Assembly: GCA_031362405.1 (NCBI GenBank)
Contig: JANLSO010000056.1
Location: forward strand, 16,921 to 80,920
Direction of reading: 5' to 3'
From: JANLSO01 sp031362405
Lineage (GTDB): Bacteria > Actinomycetota > Thermoleophilia > Miltoncostaeales > Miltoncostaeaceae
Length of the DNA: 64,000 nucleotides
Shown: piece by piece, positions 36,750-44,721 of the stretch
Position numbering within the stretch: the stretch's first letter is position 1
Layout of the letters: each line of letters opens with the position of its first letter
The notes under the pieces: generated by a model
The model's database searches: none
Seen by the model: only the letters and a program-made list of their open reading frames with translations
What the model was told of the DNA's origin: nothing
Position numbers and translations under genes: made by a program

Positions 36750-37982
36750 ATGAAAATCGCCTACATCACGTCGCTCTATCCTTCCCTGTCGCACAGCTTC
36801 ATCCTTCGCGAGGTGATCGGGCTGCGGCGCCACGGGGTCGACGTGAGCACGGTCAGCATCCGGCGCACCCCATCCGAGCTGCTCCTCTCGGCTGACGAAC
36901 GTGCCGAGGGCGTGTCCACCCATGTGGTCCTTCCGCCGTCGCAGCGTGGCCTTGTCCGTGCCTTCGCCCGGGCGCTGACCCGCCGCCCCGGTGTGCTTGC
37001 GGGAATGGTGCGCGACGCACTCGGCTCGTTCGCCGGGTCGGGTCCGCGTGGTGCCCTATGGCAGCTTTTCTACGTGGCCGAAGCGGTGCTTGTCTGGGAC
37101 TGGTGCCTGCATAAGGACGTGCGCCACCTGCACGCTCACTTCGCAAACGTCGGCTCCGACGTGGCGATGCTCACCGCGCGGCTCGGCGGCCACGACCGTG
37201 GGTGGTCGTGGAGCTTCACGATGCATGGCGCCACCGAGTTCTTCGATGTCGGTGCGCACCGGCTGCCGCAAAAGACCCGCGATGCGCTCTTTGTCTCGTG
37301 CATCAGCGACTTCTGTCGCAGCCAGATGATGAAGCTCACGCCCCGTGAGCATTGGTCCGATTTCGAGATCGTCCACTGCGGCGTCGACCCCACGGTCTAC
37401 GACTACATCCCGCGCACGCGCGAACCCGACGCGCCCCTTGCCATTCTCTGTGTCGGCCGGCTGGTCTCCGACAAGGGCCAGGCGCTCCTCATCGAGGCTG
37501 TCCAGCTGTTGGCCGAACGGGGCCTTGCGGCAACGTTGACGTTGGTCGGCGACGGCCCGGATCGCGCCGTCCTCGAGTGTGCGGCCGCCGAACTGGGGGT
37601 CGCCGACCGCGTCGTTTTTGCCGGGGCCATCGGGCAGGACGACATCATGCGTTTCTACGCCGACGCCGACGTGTTCTGTCTGCCGAGCTTCGCCGAGGGT
37701 GTCCCGGTGGTGCTCATGGAGGCGATGGCAACCGGGCTGCCCGTCGTTGCGACGCTCATCGCGGGTGTCGGCGAGCTTGTCGAACAAGGGGTCTCCGGGT
37801 GGCTGGCACGCCCCGGGCGCGCCGAGCTACTGGTCGACGCGCTCATGCTTCTTCGCGACCCTCTCGCTCGCGATCTGATGGGCCGTGAAGGACGAAAGAC
37901 GGTCGTGAGTCGGTACGACGCCGATGCGCAGGCAGCCATCCTCGCGGGCGTCTTCGCCGCCCGCGTAGGCGAGCAGAGGTGA
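36750..37982 (+). CDS. Glycosyltransferase family 4
   Basis: A 410-residue GT-B enzyme. The N-domain starts MKIAYITSLYPSLSHSFILR and contains HLHAHFANVGSDVAML. The C-domain carries LCVGRLVSDKGQALLIEAV, LVGDGPDRAVLE and the donor-binding motif FAEGVPVVLMEAMATGLPVV, with the EX7E glutamates. It is a retaining glycosyltransferase for surface glycan, of the colanic-acid-type group (RxxLSxxFI start). It is divergent from the Wzz-like gene with 84 bases between. It overlaps the next gene by GTGA. Confidence 0.92.
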   Translation: MKIAYITSLYPSLSHSFILREVIGLRRHGVDVSTVSIRRTPSELLLSADERAEGVSTHVVLPPSQRGLVRAFARALTRRPGVLAGMVRDALGSFAGSGPRGALWQLFYVAEAVLVWDWCLHKDVRHLHAHFANVGSDVAMLTARLGGHDRGWSWSFTMHGATEFFDVGAHRLPQKTRDALFVSCISDFCRSQMMKLTPREHWSDFEIVHCGVDPTVYDYIPRTREPDAPLAILCVGRLVSDKGQALLIEAVQLLAERGLAATLTLVGDGPDRAVLECAAAELGVADRVVFAGAIGQDDIMRFYADADVFCLPSFAEGVPVVLMEAMATGLPVVATLIAGVGELVEQGVSGWLARPGRAELLVDALMLLRDPLARDLMGREGRKTVVSRYDADAQAAILAGVFAARVGEQR

Positions 37983-39172
37983 ATCGAGCCGCGACCGGGG
38001 CCTTCCTTGCCGCCGCGTCGGTGCCGTTCATCGTGTGGTGGGGCACGTGGGCAGCTGCCGCCGCCTCGGGCCTGGGTTCGGTACGTCGTGCCGAGCATCT
38101 GGCTGCTCCCGACGTCGCCGGGCGCCTTGATGTGATCATCCCCGCCCACGACGAGGAGAGGGCGCTTCCGCAGCTGCTCGCGAGCCTCGCCGGGCAGCCG
38201 GGTATCGGGACGGTCATCGTCGTCGCCGACCACTGCTCCGACCATACCGCCAACGCCGCGCGGGCCGCGGGCGCAACGGTGATCGAGCGCGATTCGGGAG
38301 CACGGGGAAAGCCCGCCGCCCTCCGCGACGCGCTGGCCTGGTACGCCCATCAGCCCGATCACGCCGATGGCGTGGCCTTTGTTGACGCCGACTGCGTCTG
38401 CTCGCCGGGCTTCGCCGCATGGATCGTCTCCCGTTTACGTGACTACCCGGTGGTGCAGGTCGCCAACGTGGTCGTCGGGGGCGACGACGATGCCGCCGCG
38501 GGCGGGGTCGAGCTCGGCATGTGGCTACGCAACCTGCTGCGCCCCGCCGGGCTGTCGCGCTGGGGGGTTCCGGTGGCTCTGTCGGGCACCGGCTTTGCCG
38601 TGCGCAGCGATCGTCTGGAACTGATTCAGCTGGAGGACGATCTCACCGAAGACCTACGTCTGTCGCGAGAGCTGTGGGCCCGCGGTGTGCCGATCGGGTT
38701 TGTGCCCGAAGCACGCGTGACCTCCGATGTGCCGCCCGACCGGGCGAGCCTCACCGCGCAACGCGAACGCTGGGAAGGGGAGAGCGGTGCGCAGGCGGGC
38801 CTGGCGACGCTCGCCCGCTCGGTGCTGCGCCGTCGCGACTGGCGAGCGGGCGTGGCCCTCGTCGATACCTCGGCGCCGCCGCTGGCCAAGAGCCTCATCG
38901 GCTGGATGGGACTCGTCGGTCTTACCGGTGCGGCGGTCGCCGTGCGTGCGGCCCGTCCGAGTGCCCTGCACGCGCCTCTCCTCGCGGGCGGCCTGCTTGC
39001 GACCTACTTGGCAGTTGGTGCGACGGCGGCGCACGGGCCCGCCGGGGCGTGGCAGCTGGCCCGCCGAGCGCCCGGGTTCCTCCTGTGGAAAGTGCGTTTC
39101 TACGCGGGCCGCGACGAACAGCCCCGCCAATGGCAGCGAACGCCGCGCACCGCGCAGGGGGAAGACGCATGA
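37979..39172 (+). CDS. Membrane-bound processive-type glycosyltransferase family 2
   Basis: A 397-residue protein with an N-terminal transmembrane helix, then a GT2 domain: VIIPAHDEERALPQLLASL, ADHCSDHTANAARAAGA, FVDADCVCSPG (DAD), and the QxxRW-type motif QRERW near 260. One to three further hydrophobic helices lie at the C-terminus (SLIGWMGLVGLTGAAVAV). QxxRW and the helices are typical of cellulose- or hyaluronan-synthase-like enzymes that bind the growing chain, so it may make the polymer backbone or transfer the first sugar. GTG at 37979 overlaps the GT4 stop, and ATGA links it to the epimerase gene. Confidence 0.84.
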   Translation: MNRAATGAFLAAASVPFIVWWGTWAAAAASGLGSVRRAEHLAAPDVAGRLDVIIPAHDEERALPQLLASLAGQPGIGTVIVVADHCSDHTANAARAAGATVIERDSGARGKPAALRDALAWYAHQPDHADGVAFVDADCVCSPGFAAWIVSRLRDYPVVQVANVVVGGDDDAAAGGVELGMWLRNLLRPAGLSRWGVPVALSGTGFAVRSDRLELIQLEDDLTEDLRLSRELWARGVPIGFVPEARVTSDVPPDRASLTAQRERWEGESGAQAGLATLARSVLRRRDWRAGVALVDTSAPPLAKSLIGWMGLVGLTGAAVAVRAARPSALHAPLLAGGLLATYLAVGATAAHGPAGAWQLARRAPGFLLWKVRFYAGRDEQPRQWQRTPRTAQGEDA

Positions 39173-40191
39173 GGGTGCTTTTGACCGGTCATGAGGGCTA
39201 CATCGGTGCGGTCGCAGGCGAGGTTCTACGCGAGGCGGGCCATGAGGTCGTCGGGCTCGACCTCGGTTGGTTCCGGGGCTGCGATCTCGGGCCGAATCCG
39301 GGTGGTGACGGACCGCGACGCGATGTGCGAGACGTCACGGAGGCCGATCTCGAGGGCATCCAGGGCATCGTGCACCTGGCCGCGGTCAGCAACGACCCGA
39401 TCGGCCAATTGAACCCCGATGTCACCTACGCCATCAACCACCGGGCATCGGTCCGCCTGGCCGAGTTGGCCAAGAAGGCCGGCGTCGAACGGTTCGTGTT
39501 CTTCTCCTCGTGCAGCCTCTACGGCTCGGCGGGAGACAACATCCTGGACGAGACCGCCGGATTCGCACCCCTCACCGCCTACGGAGAGAGCAAGGTCTTT
39601 GCCGAGCGCGACATCGCCCCGCTGGCCGACGACGACTTCACACCGACGTTTCTGCGCAACGCGACCGTGTTCGGGGCCTCGCCTCGGCTGCGGGGCGACG
39701 TGGTCGTCAACAACCTGACCGGTGTGGCGCACACCACCGGAAACATCCACATGCGCAGCGACGGAACCCCGTGGCGACCGCTCGTGCACGTGCGCGACGT
39801 GTGCCGCGTGGCCGCGGCCGTCCTCGAAGCGCCCCGCGAGCGGGTGCATAACGAGGCCATCAACGTGGGGCGGACCGATCAGAACCTGCGGATCTTCGAG
39901 GTCGCGGAGATCGTCAAGGCGGCGATTCCCGGTACCGAGATCACCTTCGCCGATGACGCCGGGCCCGACCTTCGCTGCTACCGGGTCGATTGCTCCAAAC
40001 TCGTCGACCTGCTTCCCGAGGCCGCCCCGCAGATGACCGTCTCGGATGGAGTCGCCGAGCTTCTGGCCTGGTTCAACCGGTACGGCCTGGCAGACGGCGC
40101 CATCGACGGCTCGCAGTTCACCCGGCTTCGCCGCATCGACGAACTTGCCGCGGCCGGGTCGATCGACAGCGATCTGCGCTGGATCGGATGA
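39169..40191 (+). CDS. NAD-dependent epimerase/dehydratase (extended SDR)
   Basis: A 340-residue nucleotide-sugar enzyme. The NAD-binding glycine motif is LLTGHEGYIG, followed by the acidic strand end VVGLDLGW. The active site has FFSSCSLYG and YGESK (YxxxK). RNATVFGASPRLRGDVVVNN and PWRPLVHVRDVCR give the substrate side. This pattern belongs to the SDRs that act on NDP-4-keto or NDP-hexoses. Its neighbours (RmlC-like cupin, C-methyltransferase, cytidylyltransferase) suggest it is the ketoreductase or epimerase of a CDP- or dTDP-linked deoxysugar. It is first in a set of genes that overlap by ATGA. Confidence 0.88.
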   Translation: MRVLLTGHEGYIGAVAGEVLREAGHEVVGLDLGWFRGCDLGPNPGGDGPRRDVRDVTEADLEGIQGIVHLAAVSNDPIGQLNPDVTYAINHRASVRLAELAKKAGVERFVFFSSCSLYGSAGDNILDETAGFAPLTAYGESKVFAERDIAPLADDDFTPTFLRNATVFGASPRLRGDVVVNNLTGVAHTTGNIHMRSDGTPWRPLVHVRDVCRVAAAVLEAPRERVHNEAINVGRTDQNLRIFEVAEIVKAAIPGTEITFADDAGPDLRCYRVDCSKLVDLLPEAAPQMTVSDGVAELLAWFNRYGLADGAIDGSQFTRLRRIDELAAAGSIDSDLRWIG

Positions 40192-41480
40192 TCCCTCAGG
40201 CGGCGACGGGCGCAGGCGCGCGGATGATGACGCTGATGGCGCGGGTCTTCGACGAGCCGCGTTCGCTCACCGGAGACGGTGTGCGGCGCACCCTGGCGGC
40301 GATCGCCGAGCGTGTTCCCGTCAGGGTAACCGAGGTTCCCTCCGGGACGCCGCTCTTCGACTGGACGGCGCCCGACGAGTGGACGGTCCGTGCGGCGCGG
40401 ATCACCGGGCCCGACGGGGCGACGGTCGTCGACGGCGCCGACTCACCGCTTCACCTGCTCGGGTACAGCACGGCCGTCGACGCGCGGATGAGCCGTACGG
40501 AGCTACTGCCGCACCTGCATTCGCTACCCGCCCGGCCCGATGCGGTCCCCTTTCGGACCAGCTACTGGGAGCGTGCCTGGGGTTTCTGCCTGGCGCAGCG
40601 GGTTGTCGACGCTCTGCCCGAAGGCGACTTCGCGGTTCTTATCGATGCCGACCTCGCACCCGGATCGATGACCTACGGCGAGATTGTGATCCCCGGCACG
40701 AGCCCTGAAACCGTTCTCGTCAGCACGCCAATCTGCCATCCCGGTCTGGCAAACGACAACCTTTCGGGAGTCGCCCTGCTCGCCGAGCTCGGGACGGTGC
40801 TCGCGGCGAGCGGTCCCCACCGGCTGTCGTACCGGCTGCTGCTGTCACCGGGAACCGTCGGTCCGCTGGCCTGGCTCGCCGCCAACGGCGATCTCCTTCC
40901 GCACGTCGTCGCAGGCTTTGGCGTGATGTGCGTCGGCGACGCCGGACCCATCACCTACAAGCGCAGCCGCCGCGGCGACACGCTCACCGACGGGGCCGCG
41001 GCCCTCGCGCTGCGTGATCTCGGGGTCGCGCACGACCTGCGTGACTTCTCGCCGTGGGGCGGAGATGAACGGCAGTTCTGCTCGCTCGGCGTCGACCTCC
41101 CCATTGGTGCACTGTCACGCACCCCACCCGGGGAGTACCCCGAAAACCACACGTCCGACGATGATCTGAACTTCGTGAGTGCCGACCACCTCGAGGCGAG
41201 CCTGCAGGCGACGTTGTCCATCCTCCGCGTCATCGACGGCGACGAATGCCTGCGAAACACCTCGCCGATGGGCGAACCGCAGCTGGGTCGGCGGGGCCTG
41301 ACACGGCGTCAGGGAGGGCAGAAGGGCGATGCGCACGAGGCCGCCATGCTCTGGGCCTTGAGCATGGGCGACGGCCAGACCCCGCTGAGCAAGGTCGCCG
41401 TACGCTCGGGAATCGCGTTCGACGTGGTGCGGGTGGCGGCCGACGATCTGCTCGGCGCGGGGCTTCTCAGTGCTGTCTGA
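40188..41480 (+). CDS. DUF4910 domain protein (M28-like aminopeptidase fold plus winged helix)
   Basis: A 430-residue protein. The N-terminal DUF2172/DUF4910 part has WTVRAARITGPDGATVVDG and VPFRTSYWERAWGFCL. The peptidase-like core then shows possible zinc ligands in ICHPGLANDNLSG (His, Asp), a DERQF motif (catalytic-type Glu), and ENHTSDDDLNFV (His). The C-terminal 50 residues form a small winged helix (LSKVAVRSGIAFDVVRVAAD). Proteins of this type recur in sugar clusters, and their substrate is unknown. ATG at 40188 overlaps the epimerase stop; ATG at 40227 is an alternative. It ends convergent with the cupin gene and overlaps it by 14 bases. Confidence 0.84.
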   Translation: MIPQAATGAGARMMTLMARVFDEPRSLTGDGVRRTLAAIAERVPVRVTEVPSGTPLFDWTAPDEWTVRAARITGPDGATVVDGADSPLHLLGYSTAVDARMSRTELLPHLHSLPARPDAVPFRTSYWERAWGFCLAQRVVDALPEGDFAVLIDADLAPGSMTYGEIVIPGTSPETVLVSTPICHPGLANDNLSGVALLAELGTVLAASGPHRLSYRLLLSPGTVGPLAWLAANGDLLPHVVAGFGVMCVGDAGPITYKRSRRGDTLTDGAAALALRDLGVAHDLRDFSPWGGDERQFCSLGVDLPIGALSRTPPGEYPENHTSDDDLNFVSADHLEASLQATLSILRVIDGDECLRNTSPMGEPQLGRRGLTRRQGGQKGDAHEAAMLWALSMGDGQTPLSKVAVRSGIAFDVVRVAADDLLGAGLLSAV

Positions 41481-41958
41481 CGTCCCAGCCGTACGGAACA
41501 GAATCTCCGAAGGGGTCGTGCCGTGTGGTCCGGTTCGCATCGTGGACGTGCGTGGCGCAGTTGGCGACGAGCGCGAACGGAGACGACAGCCCTTTCATCC
41601 CGTTGCGCAGGCCGGGTGGGATCACCACCAGGCTGTGGTTGTCGGGACCCAGCAGAATCTCCACCAGGCTCCCCTGCGTGGGCGAATCGGGCCGCGGATC
41701 GAAGACAACGATCTTCACCCGGCCGTGCACGCAGGCGTAGTTGAGGGTCATGTCGGCGTGCTCGTGCCACCCCTTCACCACGCCGTCGTAGATCGTCGTG
41801 AAGTAGATCTCGCCGAACTCGCGAAAGTGCGGGTCGTCGCTGCGCAGCATGTGGAGGATCGTGCCGCGCTCATCCGGGATACGCCGAAGCGGCACGACGA
41901 GCAAGTCGTGGATCGGGTTGCCGATGAGAACAGTGGCTCCGTCGGGCAGGTCGGTCAT
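41467..41958 (-). CDS. RmlC-like cupin (dTDP-4-dehydrorhamnose 3,5-epimerase family)
   Basis: A 163-residue cupin of the RmlC group: VPLRRIPDERGTILHML at the start, FGEIYFTTIYDGVVKGWHEH with the likely catalytic His, VHGRVKIVVFDPRPDSPTQG, then LVVIPPGLRNGMKGL. RmlC enzymes epimerise C3 and C5 of a 4-keto sugar; some relatives only epimerise one carbon or isomerise. It is transcribed opposite to its neighbours and diverges from the methyltransferase gene. The missing second acidic residue cannot be judged without alignment. It is part of the nucleotide-sugar module. Confidence 0.85.
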   Translation of the reverse strand: MTDLPDGATVLIGNPIHDLLVVPLRRIPDERGTILHMLRSDDPHFREFGEIYFTTIYDGVVKGWHEHADMTLNYACVHGRVKIVVFDPRPDSPTQGSLVEILLGPDNHSLVVIPPGLRNGMKGLSSPFALVANCATHVHDANRTTRHDPFGDSVPYGWDVRQH

Positions 41959-42034
41959 CGGCTCTCTGGTGGGGCTCGGTTGGTCGCGGGGATCGCGGCG
42001 GGCCGGACGCTACCGATTCGAGAGGCCTGACACC

Positions 42035-43282
42035 GTGAGTGCTCCCACGCCACCCGCGAACCACCCGCCGTGCCGGTTCTGCGCCGCGCCGCTGACGCGC
42101 AGCGTCGTCGACCTCGGCATGTCGCCCCTGTGCGAGACGTTCCTCACGGCCGACGAGCTGAACCACGTCGAGCGGTTCTACCCCCTGCACGTGCGCGTCT
42201 GCGACGAGTGCCACCTCGTGCAGCTCGAGCAGTACGTCTCGCCGGACGAGATCTTCAGCGAATACGCGTATTTCTCGTCGTACTCCGATTCGTGGGTTGC
42301 GCACGCCAAGGCTCATGCCGAGCGGATGATCGGCATCCTGGACCTCGATGAGACCAGCTCGGTCGTTGAGGTGGCCAGCAACGACGGCTACCTGCTCCAG
42401 CACTTCGTGGCGCGGGGAATTCCGGTGGTCGGGGTCGAGCCGGCCGCGAACGTCGCGGCGGTCGCGGCCGAGAAGGGGATTCCCACCCGGGTGGCGTTCT
42501 TCGGTCGTGACGAGGCCACCGCGATGGTCGCCGACGGTATCCGCGCGGATCTTTTGTGCGCCAACAACGTTCTGGCACACGTCCCCGACATCAACGACTT
42601 CGTCGCCGGTATCGCGATCGTGCTCGGCCCCGATGGTGTTGCGACGCTCGAGTTCCCGCATCTGGCCCGGCTGATCGCCGAAACCCAATACGACACGATC
42701 TACCACGAGCACTTCTCGTATCTGTCGCTGATGGCCGCCCACCGGATCATGAACGCCCATGGCCTTCAGATCTTCGACGTCGAGCAGCTGCCGTCGCACG
42801 GCGGATCGCTGCGAGTTCACGTGGGCCACGCCGGCCGCTTCCCTGAAACCGATCGCGTCCGGGCGCTGACGCGTCTCGAACAGGTTCACGGGTTCGATAC
42901 GCCGCGGCCCTACGAGGCCTTCGGCGCGGCGGTCGAGGCCAGCAAGCGCGCCCTTCTGACGATGCTGATCGCCGCCCGGGAGAATGGAGAACAGGTCGCC
43001 GCGTACGGTGCGCCCGGAAAGGGCAACACGCTGCTCAACTACTGCGGCATCCGGTCAGAGCTGATCTCCTACGCCGTCGACCGCAACCCGTACAAGCATG
43101 GGCGCTACACACCGGGTACCCACATCCCGATCTTCGCGCCTGAGCATCTCGCCGAAACGAAGCCCGACCTCATCGTGATACTGCCCTGGAACCTGCGCAA
43201 AGAGATCGCCGCTCAGCTCGCCTACACCGCCGAGTGGGGCGCGCGTCTGGTCGTGCCGATCCCCCGCGCGACCGTCCTCTAG
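42035..43282 (+). CDS. NDP-sugar C-methyltransferase (SAM-dependent, zinc-binding N-terminus)
   Basis: A 415-residue enzyme with the three-part layout of sugar C-methyltransferases. First comes an N-terminal zinc domain with CRFC near 14 and CDECHLVQ near 57. Then comes a Rossmann SAM domain with VVEVASNDGYLLQ (motif I) and IYHEHFSYLS, where the His-Glu-His acts in ketosugar deprotonation. A C-terminal domain follows with YGAPGKGNTLLNYC and a second nucleotide-like fold. These enzymes add a methyl branch to C3 of an NDP-4-keto sugar. GTG at 42035 is chosen by homology; the next gene starts right after its TAG. Confidence 0.9.
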   Translation: MSAPTPPANHPPCRFCAAPLTRSVVDLGMSPLCETFLTADELNHVERFYPLHVRVCDECHLVQLEQYVSPDEIFSEYAYFSSYSDSWVAHAKAHAERMIGILDLDETSSVVEVASNDGYLLQHFVARGIPVVGVEPAANVAAVAAEKGIPTRVAFFGRDEATAMVADGIRADLLCANNVLAHVPDINDFVAGIAIVLGPDGVATLEFPHLARLIAETQYDTIYHEHFSYLSLMAAHRIMNAHGLQIFDVEQLPSHGGSLRVHVGHAGRFPETDRVRALTRLEQVHGFDTPRPYEAFGAAVEASKRALLTMLIAARENGEQVAAYGAPGKGNTLLNYCGIRSELISYAVDRNPYKHGRYTPGTHIPIFAPEHLAETKPDLIVILPWNLRKEIAAQLAYTAEWGARLVVPIPRATVL

Positions 43283-44065
43283 ATGAAGGTCGTGCTTTTC
43301 TGCGGAGGCAAGGGCCTGCGCATGCAAGAGGCGTCGCGGCGGATCCCCAAACCGATGGTCCGCATCGGCGACCGCCCGGTGCTCTGGCACGTCATGAAGT
43401 ACTACGCACATTTTGGCCACACCGAGTTCATCCTCTGCCTGGGCCACAAGTCAGAGGTCATCAAGGAGTACTTCCTCACCTACGACGAGGCATTCAGCAA
43501 CGACTTCGTACTGAGCCACGGTGGCCGCCAGGTGAACCTGCTGGGCGAGGACATCGCCGACTGGAAGATCTCGTTCGTCCACACCGGCTACTCGGCCTCG
43601 GTGGGGGAACGCCTTGCACGGGTGCGCGAGCACATCGGCGACGACCCATACTTTCTGGCCAACTACGGCGACGTCCTTACTGACGCGCCGCTTCCCGAGG
43701 TCATCGACGACGTCGTCAGCCGCGGGGTGGTGGCAGGCTTCTTGTCGGTTGCTCCGAGCTACAGCTTTCATAGCGTTCAGACCGACGCGACCGGGGTTGT
43801 CGAGGGGGTCCACGATGTTCGCGAGGCCGGTATCCGCATCAACGGGGGCCACTTCGTTCTGCGCAACGACCTCTTCGACTACATGCGCCCGGGTGACGAA
43901 CTCGTGACCGATACGTTCACCCGCCTGATCGCCGAGCGCCAGGTCGTCGCCTGGCATCACGACGGTTTCTGGGCGCCGATGGACACGCTCAAAGAACAGC
44001 AGGAACTCGAAGCCATGGTCGAGGCCGGGGGCGGCCCGTGGAGGCTCTGGGAGCCGTCGGCGTGA
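43283..44065 (+). CDS. rfbF: Sugar-1-phosphate cytidylyltransferase (glucose-1-phosphate type)
   Basis: A 260-residue nucleotidyltransferase making a CDP-sugar from CTP and a sugar-1-phosphate. Visible are VVLFCGGKGLRMQE, RRIPKPMVRIGDRP (the conserved Lys of the KPM motif), LCLGHKSEVIKEYF, VHTGYSAS, FLANYGDVLTD (metal Asp), and WHHDGFWAPMDTLKEQQ. FWxxMDTxKE and YGD are typical of RfbF rather than RmlA. ATG at 43283 follows the methyltransferase stop without a gap, and its own stop overlaps the PIG-L gene. A CDP-glucose 4,6-dehydratase, the usual partner, is not seen in the window. Confidence 0.9.
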   Translation: MKVVLFCGGKGLRMQEASRRIPKPMVRIGDRPVLWHVMKYYAHFGHTEFILCLGHKSEVIKEYFLTYDEAFSNDFVLSHGGRQVNLLGEDIADWKISFVHTGYSASVGERLARVREHIGDDPYFLANYGDVLTDAPLPEVIDDVVSRGVVAGFLSVAPSYSFHSVQTDATGVVEGVHDVREAGIRINGGHFVLRNDLFDYMRPGDELVTDTFTRLIAERQVVAWHHDGFWAPMDTLKEQQELEAMVEAGGGPWRLWEPSA

Positions 44066-44721
44066 TCGATCTTCGCCTCGGCCAGCTGGGGGAGGTGCTC
44101 GCTATCGGCGCGCACTCCGACGACATCGAGATCGGCTGCGGCGGAACGCTTCTGGCGATCGCCGCGGCGAACCCGCAGGCGCGCTTTACCTGGGTGGTGC
44201 TGACCGGCGACGAGGGTCGCCAATGCGAGGCGCGCGCGAGCGCGGAGGCCTTCTTCGGCGATGGCCGCGCGCCACGGCTCGTGCTCGGACGTCTGCGCGA
44301 CGGGCACCTGCCCCACGAACCCGCCGCCAAAGCCCTGTTCGAGCAGGCGAAGGTCGACGCCTCACCCGATGTCGTGTTCACCCACCAGCGCGACGATCTC
44401 CACCAGGATCACCGCGTCGCCGCCGAGTTGGCGCTGCAGACGTTCCGCGACCACCTCGTGCTCGGGTACGAAGTGCCCAAGTACGACGGCGACCTCGGCG
44501 CACCGAACCTGCTCGTGCCGCTGACCTCCGCGCAGGTCGACCGTAAGGTGGGCCACCTGATGGACCACTTCGCCTCCCAGCGCGCCAAACGGTGGTTCAC
44601 CGACGACCTCTTTCGCGCCCTGATGCGGCTCCGCGGCATGGAGGCCAACGCGCCAGACGGGCATGCGGAGGGCTTCTACGCGCACAAGGTCATCGTTCAG
44701 CCCGGGTCGCCCCCTGTCTGA
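44062..44721 (+). CDS. PIG-L family deacetylase
   Basis: A 219-residue zinc-dependent N-deacetylase of the LmbE/PIG-L group. The metal-binding AHSDDIEIGCGG (residues 17-28) and the second His in LHQDHRVAA are present. TGDEGRQCEA and VVFTHQRDDL also fit. Such enzymes deacetylate GlcNAc-type or other N-acetyl sugars and intermediates. GTG at 44062 overlaps the rfbF stop (GTGA). In this position it would free an amino group on a sugar before or after transfer. The C-terminal part lies under the start of the flippase gene. Confidence 0.9.
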   Translation: MIDLRLGQLGEVLAIGAHSDDIEIGCGGTLLAIAAANPQARFTWVVLTGDEGRQCEARASAEAFFGDGRAPRLVLGRLRDGHLPHEPAAKALFEQAKVDASPDVVFTHQRDDLHQDHRVAAELALQTFRDHLVLGYEVPKYDGDLGAPNLLVPLTSAQVDRKVGHLMDHFASQRAKRWFTDDLFRALMRLRGMEANAPDGHAEGFYAHKVIVQPGSPPV

